Shown here piece after piece: positions 5,723 to 7,859 of a stretch of DNA of 7,859 bases; the first letter of the stretch is position 1; each line of letters opens with the position of its first letter. The stretch comes from an uncultured Rhodoluna sp. GTDB taxonomy: Bacteria > Actinomycetota > Actinomycetes > Actinomycetales > Microbacteriaceae. The position numbers and the translations under genes were made by a program. The notes under the pieces were generated by a model, which was not told the DNA's origin, made no database searches, and worked only from the letters and a program-made list of their open reading frames with translations. The DNA lies in assembly GCA_937898095.1 (NCBI GenBank), contig CALDKR010000209.1, positions 1 to 7,859 on the forward strand. The letters run 5' to 3'.

Positions 5723-5726
5723 TAAG
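5702..5726. promoter_or_regulatory. Zur operator (Zur box) on the znuA promoter
   Basis: This is a 25-base palindrome with a single central base in which 11 of 12 symmetric pairs match. The core TGATAATGATTGTCA (5707-5721) has the TGA-N-AAT-N-ATT-N-TCA form of actinobacterial Zur sites. It covers the -35 box and half of the spacer, so bound Zur would block RNA polymerase. It is the only such site I can find in the window. Confidence 0.8.
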
Positions 5727-5741
5727 ACTGTTCATAACGAG

Positions 5742-6110
5742 TCATTCAAGACACATATCAAGCTTTTGACGGCTAAATGTGATCAAGGCTATTTCGCCAT
5801 CATTTCGGCGAAATATGATGCCGTTTTGGTCCTCTGAAATCAGGGTTTCGCTATAGCTGCCAGGTATACCCAAAAATTTGCTGAGTGTGAATTGAGCTTT
5901 TGAATAGGGGCACACCTTGCTTTCGACTTGCCAATCATCGAACTCAAGAGTTCTTAGGTTTTCGAAATCTATCTGGATCTCGGCGTTGATCGATTTTTCG
6001 AAATTGCGATTAAGATTCCACACCGAAATCGCGTTTGGCAGAGCAAAACAGATCGCTACTGCGGCTAATGCAGCCAAGGCGATAGTTGTGATTTTTGTGA
6101 TTTTTCGCAA
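5742..6110 (-). CDS. Small membrane-anchored or secreted protein of unknown function
   Basis: The product has 122 residues if the TTG at 6110 is the start; no better start is present and the Shine-Dalgarno is weak. Residues 1-6 are basic and 7-25 form one hydrophobic helix, so it is probably anchored in the membrane with the rest outside, or exported. The outer part holds LEFDDWQVESKVCPYS (55-70), LGIPGSYSE (80-88) and NGIIFRRNDGEIALITFSR (96-114). This layout (F-D-W, a Pro-Tyr pair, a Gly-containing turn, then two strands ending in 'IF..NDGEI') resembles a small exported-protein family I have seen in many bacteria, but I cannot name it or its function. C67 and C120 could form a disulfide. 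It starts 19 bases after the secreted protein gene upstream, probably in one transcript, and ends just before the Zur-controlled promoter without a visible terminator. Confidence 0.7.
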   Translation of the reverse strand: MRKITKITTIALAALAAVAICFALPNAISVWNLNRNFEKSINAEIQIDFENLRTLEFDDWQVESKVCPYSKAQFTLSKFLGIPGSYSETLISEDQNGIIFRRNDGEIALITFSRQKLDMCLE

Positions 6111-6129
6111 AATACTCGCTGAAGCTTCT

Positions 6130-6780
6130 TTAGAAAAGAGTAATTAGAGTGCCATTGTTTGCCCACGCGTAGCATGTGTAACGCACGTCAGAATCGTATG
6201 CGGAGTTAATTCCAGCAACGCGACCTTTTGTGTTGTTATAAGTATCCATTTGATATTCGATTAGCGGGCCAGGCGAGTGGGTCTCATGATTTTCAGATAT
6301 TTTTAGAGCGTTGCCCGAGCCGATGTGCCTTGTCATCAATCCGCTCCAATAACAATGACGATATGCGTCACCTTTTCCATTGTGGAGAGTTGTGGCTGGA
6401 AAACGCGCTTGGGCTGAGGCTTCTGCTGTGGAGGCATCATTCTTTGCGGTTGTGCACATATTCAGATTTGTCAGCGCTATGCAGTCAAGTAGCTCTGGAA
6501 CATTGTCCAGAAAAGTTGAAAGACTTGGATAGCTTCGGGATTGTTTGTATGAAGAATTAAGTGTAAAAAGTGTGTCGTTGAAGACTGTCGGATATCCAGC
6601 CGTCTTGTAGTAGTTGATTAGCTCAACTTGCTCTGTTTTTGATAATTGGTCGAATTCGTTCCACGGATTTACAGCCACTTGAATTCGTTGAGCGTTTTGT
6701 GCGGTGTCGGCAATCGCGGCATTAGGCGCCGTACAAATCAAACTGGCGCTCAGCGCAATTGCGATTTTCGCGTATTTCAT
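6130..6780 (-). CDS. Secreted protein with a DAYRHxxW-HE-MDxxNN motif set, function unknown
   Basis: This 216-residue protein has a Sec signal peptide (basic MKYAK, hydrophobic 6-18, AIA at 22-24 before D25). The C-terminal half has a striking set of conserved-looking polar residues: NGKGDAYRHCYWSGLMTR (134-151), HE at 165-166, E175, MD at 178-179, NN at 182-183 and GR at 186-187. This order matches a domain I recall from uncharacterised actinobacterial and phage proteins (a DUF6973-like family, recollection only). Such a set of buried His/Asp/Arg/Asn suggests an enzyme active site or a metal site, but no reaction is known to me. Four cysteines in the mature part (C100, C109, C143, C203) could make two disulfides. 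GGGGGA lies seven bases before the ATG. Base composition is A+T-rich (22 of 60 G+C at 6541-6600, against 34 of 60 at 3301-3360 in znuB), which hints at transfer. Confidence 0.8.
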   Translation of the reverse strand: MKYAKIAIALSASLICTAPNAAIADTAQNAQRIQVAVNPWNEFDQLSKTEQVELINYYKTAGYPTVFNDTLFTLNSSYKQSRSYPSLSTFLDNVPELLDCIALTNLNMCTTAKNDASTAEASAQARFPATTLHNGKGDAYRHCYWSGLMTRHIGSGNALKISENHETHSPGPLIEYQMDTYNNTKGRVAGINSAYDSDVRYTCYAWANNGTLITLF

Positions 6781-6797
6781 TTATTCCCCCAGATCTT

Positions 6798-6818
6798 ATG
6801 AAACTCATGAAAATGAAA
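6798..6818. repeat. Three ATGAAA hexamers in the divergent intergenic region
   Basis: ATGAAA occurs at 6798-6803, 6807-6812 and 6813-6818 (TTTCAT read towards the secreted protein gene), directly upstream of its start. TAAGAT (minus, 6798-6793) could be a -10 box. The remaining part of this 150-base divergent spacer (6781-6930) shows an A+T-rich stretch and possible weak promoter elements for the toxin gene (TATGTC at 6901), but nothing decisive. Confidence 0.2.
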
Positions 6819-6930
6819 GCCCCTGTGTATTAACAGTAGGTTTCTGTTGCTGGCTCTGCGCACGAACATCAACTAAATTTTCGGCTCCCACTTGGCACTC
6901 TATGTCAGAGGGTGCTGAAAGAGTGTCCCG

Positions 6931-7275
6931 ATGGTAGACCATCCTTGGCATCTGGAGATTCACCCGGAATTCGATTACGAGAATTTCTTGCGCTCGCTAT
7001 CGCCACAACACGCACTCACGGTCTCAACCTTCCTTTTCGAGGTGACAAAGATAGCCGAGCTCAGGCAGGCACCAAGTTCGTGGATAAAACCTCTCAAAGC
7101 TGGGCTATTCGAATTTCGAATTTCTGCAAACGGGGCATTGGTTCGGGTCTTTTTCACCTACAAAAAAGGACGCATCATATTCCTATTAGCGGCCTATGAC
7201 AAAGGTGCCGATTCATCGCCCAAAAGGCAGCAGCAAGAAATCAGCATTGCAAGAAAGAGAATACGAAGTGCATAA
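6931..7275 (+). CDS. HigB/Gp49-like (RelE/ParE superfamily) toxin
   Basis: This 114-residue protein belongs to the phage-derived Gp49-like/HigB toxin family, ribosome-dependent or related mRNA endonucleases with the small RelE fold. It has the typical elements: acidic-aromatic N-terminus HPEFDYENFLRSLS (11-24); a central helix; WIKPLKAGLFEFRIS (51-65), corresponding to the family's 'L..GLyElR'; RVFFTYKKGRIIFLLAAYDK (72-91), corresponding to 'RvlY...g..ivLLhgf.K'; and a C-terminal helix ISIARKRIRSA ending in basic residues. R63, R72, K91 and R109 are candidate catalytic or RNA-contacting residues. The toxin gene comes first and the antitoxin second, the usual order in higBA. The Shine-Dalgarno (GAAAGAG, ten bases upstream) is weak. 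A six-base inverted repeat (CACTCT 6896-6901, AGAGTG 6920-6925) brackets the upstream region and might be involved in control. Confidence 0.88.
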   Translation: MVDHPWHLEIHPEFDYENFLRSLSPQHALTVSTFLFEVTKIAELRQAPSSWIKPLKAGLFEFRISANGALVRVFFTYKKGRIIFLLAAYDKGADSSPKRQQQEISIARKRIRSA

Positions 7276-7276
7276 T
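7247..7276 (+). promoter_or_regulatory. Possible internal promoter for the antitoxin gene
   Basis: TTGCAA (7247-7252) is followed after 18 bases by CATAAT (7271-7276), a fair -35/-10 pair inside the end of the toxin gene. It would give the antitoxin its own transcript starting near 7283, with a leader containing GGAGG. The -10 box overlaps the inverted repeat described next. Confidence 0.4.
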
Positions 7277-7297
7277 TATGTAAGAAATAACATAATT
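7274..7297. promoter_or_regulatory. 8-8-8 inverted repeat between toxin and antitoxin genes (operator candidate)
   Basis: AATTATGT (7274-7281) and ACATAATT (7290-7297) are perfect inverted copies eight bases apart. The left part also belongs to a ten-base palindrome CATAATTATG (7271-7280), so CATAAT/ATTATG occurs three times. XRE antitoxins bind such palindromes. The overlap with the candidate -10 box would make it autoregulatory. Confidence 0.5.
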
Positions 7298-7308
7298 TGG
7301 AGGCGAAA

Positions 7309-7626
7309 ATGAAGCAAGATTTTTACGCAATTCACGCGAAGTTGATTGCCGATGCCGACCCAGTACTGATCGAAGAAGTTCAAACTTCAGTTTCTGAAGA
7401 CATTGCCCTTCTGAAGCTTGCGATTGACCTGCGCGCTTCCAGAAAAATTTCAGGGCTCACCCAAGTTCAACTTGCCCAAAAAACCGGAATAACCCAAAGC
7501 GAGATTTCGCGAATTGAAAAGGGTGTCTACTCGCCTCGGCTGTCGACTCTAGTCAAGTTGGCACGAACCCTAAAAACAGATTTCGTCATCCGTGGAGACG
7601 AATCAGTTGCAGCGCAGGTGGCTTAG
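7309..7626 (+). CDS. HigA-like XRE family antitoxin
   Basis: This 105-residue helix-turn-helix protein, paired with the upstream toxin, should neutralise it and repress the locus. The Cro/C1-type DNA-binding domain spans about 36-92: LRASRKISGLTQVQLAQKTG (41-60) then ITQSEISRIEKG (61-72) and LSTLVKLARTL (78-88). An N-terminal segment of about 35 residues (KLIADADPVLIEEV and on) precedes the domain and could be the toxin-binding part. The ATG at 7309 is chosen because GGAGG lies five bases upstream; an in-frame TTG at 7297 would sit before the Shine-Dalgarno. It lies 33 bases after the toxin stop. Its TAG directly abuts the stop codon of the convergent E2 gene, with no bases and no terminator between them. 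Confidence 0.9.
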   Translation: MKQDFYAIHAKLIADADPVLIEEVQTSVSEDIALLKLAIDLRASRKISGLTQVQLAQKTGITQSEISRIEKGVYSPRLSTLVKLARTLKTDFVIRGDESVAAQVA

Positions 7627-7859
7627 TTAGTCAAGAAGCAGGGCTGGTTCTTCGATAACCGAAGCCACGTCTTGCACAAAGCGCGATGCGACGTCACCGT
7701 CGACCACGCGGTGGTCAAAAGTCGCACCAATGGTAGTCACCTGGCGAACCACGATCTCGTTGTTCACCACCCATGGCTTCGGGCGAATCGAGCCAAGAGC
7801 CACAATGCCGACTTCACCCGGGTTCAGGATCGGGGTTCCGGTGTCAACTCCGAACACAC
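7627..7859 (-). CDS. 2-oxo acid dehydrogenase E2 acyltransferase, C-terminal part (partial)
   Basis: The last 77 residues of the catalytic domain are visible; the 5' part lies beyond the right edge. The frame starts in mid-gene, so the GTG near the edge is an internal Val codon. FDHRVVDGD is the E2 active-site signature, with the His and Asp needed for acyl transfer from coenzyme A to the lipoyl group. GTPILNPGEVGIVALGSIR upstream and ASRFVQDVASVIEEPALLLD at the end fit the family's C-terminus. The enzyme is the core of pyruvate, 2-oxoglutarate or branched-chain 2-oxo acid dehydrogenase complexes; this fragment does not decide which, though pyruvate or branched-chain E2 seems likeliest in this lineage. 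The TAA lies directly against the antitoxin stop. Confidence 0.93.
   Translation of the reverse strand, partial: VFGVDTGTPILNPGEVGIVALGSIRPKPWVVNNEIVVRQVTTIGATFDHRVVDGDVASRFVQDVASVIEEPALLLD

Noticed and set aside
6130..6780. Secreted protein as a zinc chaperone (ZinT-like) because it neighbours znu
   Set aside because: There is no His-rich loop or ZinT similarity, it lies upstream of the Zur box, and its composition differs from the znu genes.
6896..6925. CACTCT/AGAGTG inverted repeat before the toxin as an operator
   Set aside because: The six-base arms are 18 bases apart and lack similarity to the palindrome at 7274-7297, so chance is likely; mentioned only in the toxin entry.
6912..7199. 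Plus-strand 95-residue open frame overlapping the toxin
   Set aside because: The toxin frame shows a recognisable family over its whole length; this frame shows none and is a shadow.
7297..7626. TTG start for the antitoxin at 7297
   Set aside because: The Shine-Dalgarno GGAGG lies downstream of it, serving the ATG at 7309.

Overview
The window looks like the chromosome of a moderate-GC actinobacterium, most likely a low-GC member of the Microbacteriaceae. This is an inference from several things: a membrane CopD-CtaG type copper protein; an HU protein with the GRNPQTGE motif and no lysine-rich tail; a Zur whose zinc ligands line up with the mycobacterial and streptomycete proteins; a lipoprotein ZnuA with a Ser/Thr-rich linker; and TANNNT-type -10 boxes placed for leaderless translation. 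No rRNA, tRNA, CRISPR array or insertion sequence is visible.

From about 5.73 kb down to 1 the genes all lie on the minus strand and concern metals and the ribosome. In transcription order they are znuA-znuC-znuB-zur, a zinc importer with its own repressor as last gene; a hairpin terminator; rpmB-rpmG-rpsN, ribosomal proteins L28, L33 and S14 of the types lacking a zinc ribbon; a strong terminator; hup, encoding HU; another terminator; and a copper-related membrane protein running off the left edge. A 25-base near-perfect palindrome with a Zur-box core sits on the znuA promoter. Zur therefore probably shuts off both the importer and itself when zinc is plentiful.

From about 5.74 to 7.63 kb there is an accessory segment that is visibly richer in A+T, at least in its left part. 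It holds two minus-strand genes of unknown function: a secreted protein with a conserved His/Asp/Arg/Asn motif set, and a small membrane-anchored protein behind it. Divergent from these is a plus-strand toxin-antitoxin pair, with a HigB/Gp49-like toxin first and a HigA-like XRE antitoxin second. An inverted repeat and a possible promoter lie between the two. The antitoxin stop codon directly abuts the end of a convergent gene, the C-terminal catalytic part of a 2-oxo acid dehydrogenase E2 acyltransferase that runs off the right edge.

The most interesting points are the compact Zur-controlled leaderless znuA promoter, the chain of inverted repeats upstream of hup, the rpmB leader hairpin touching its ribosome binding site, the uncharacterised secreted/anchored gene pair, and the operator-like repeat inside the toxin-antitoxin pair.
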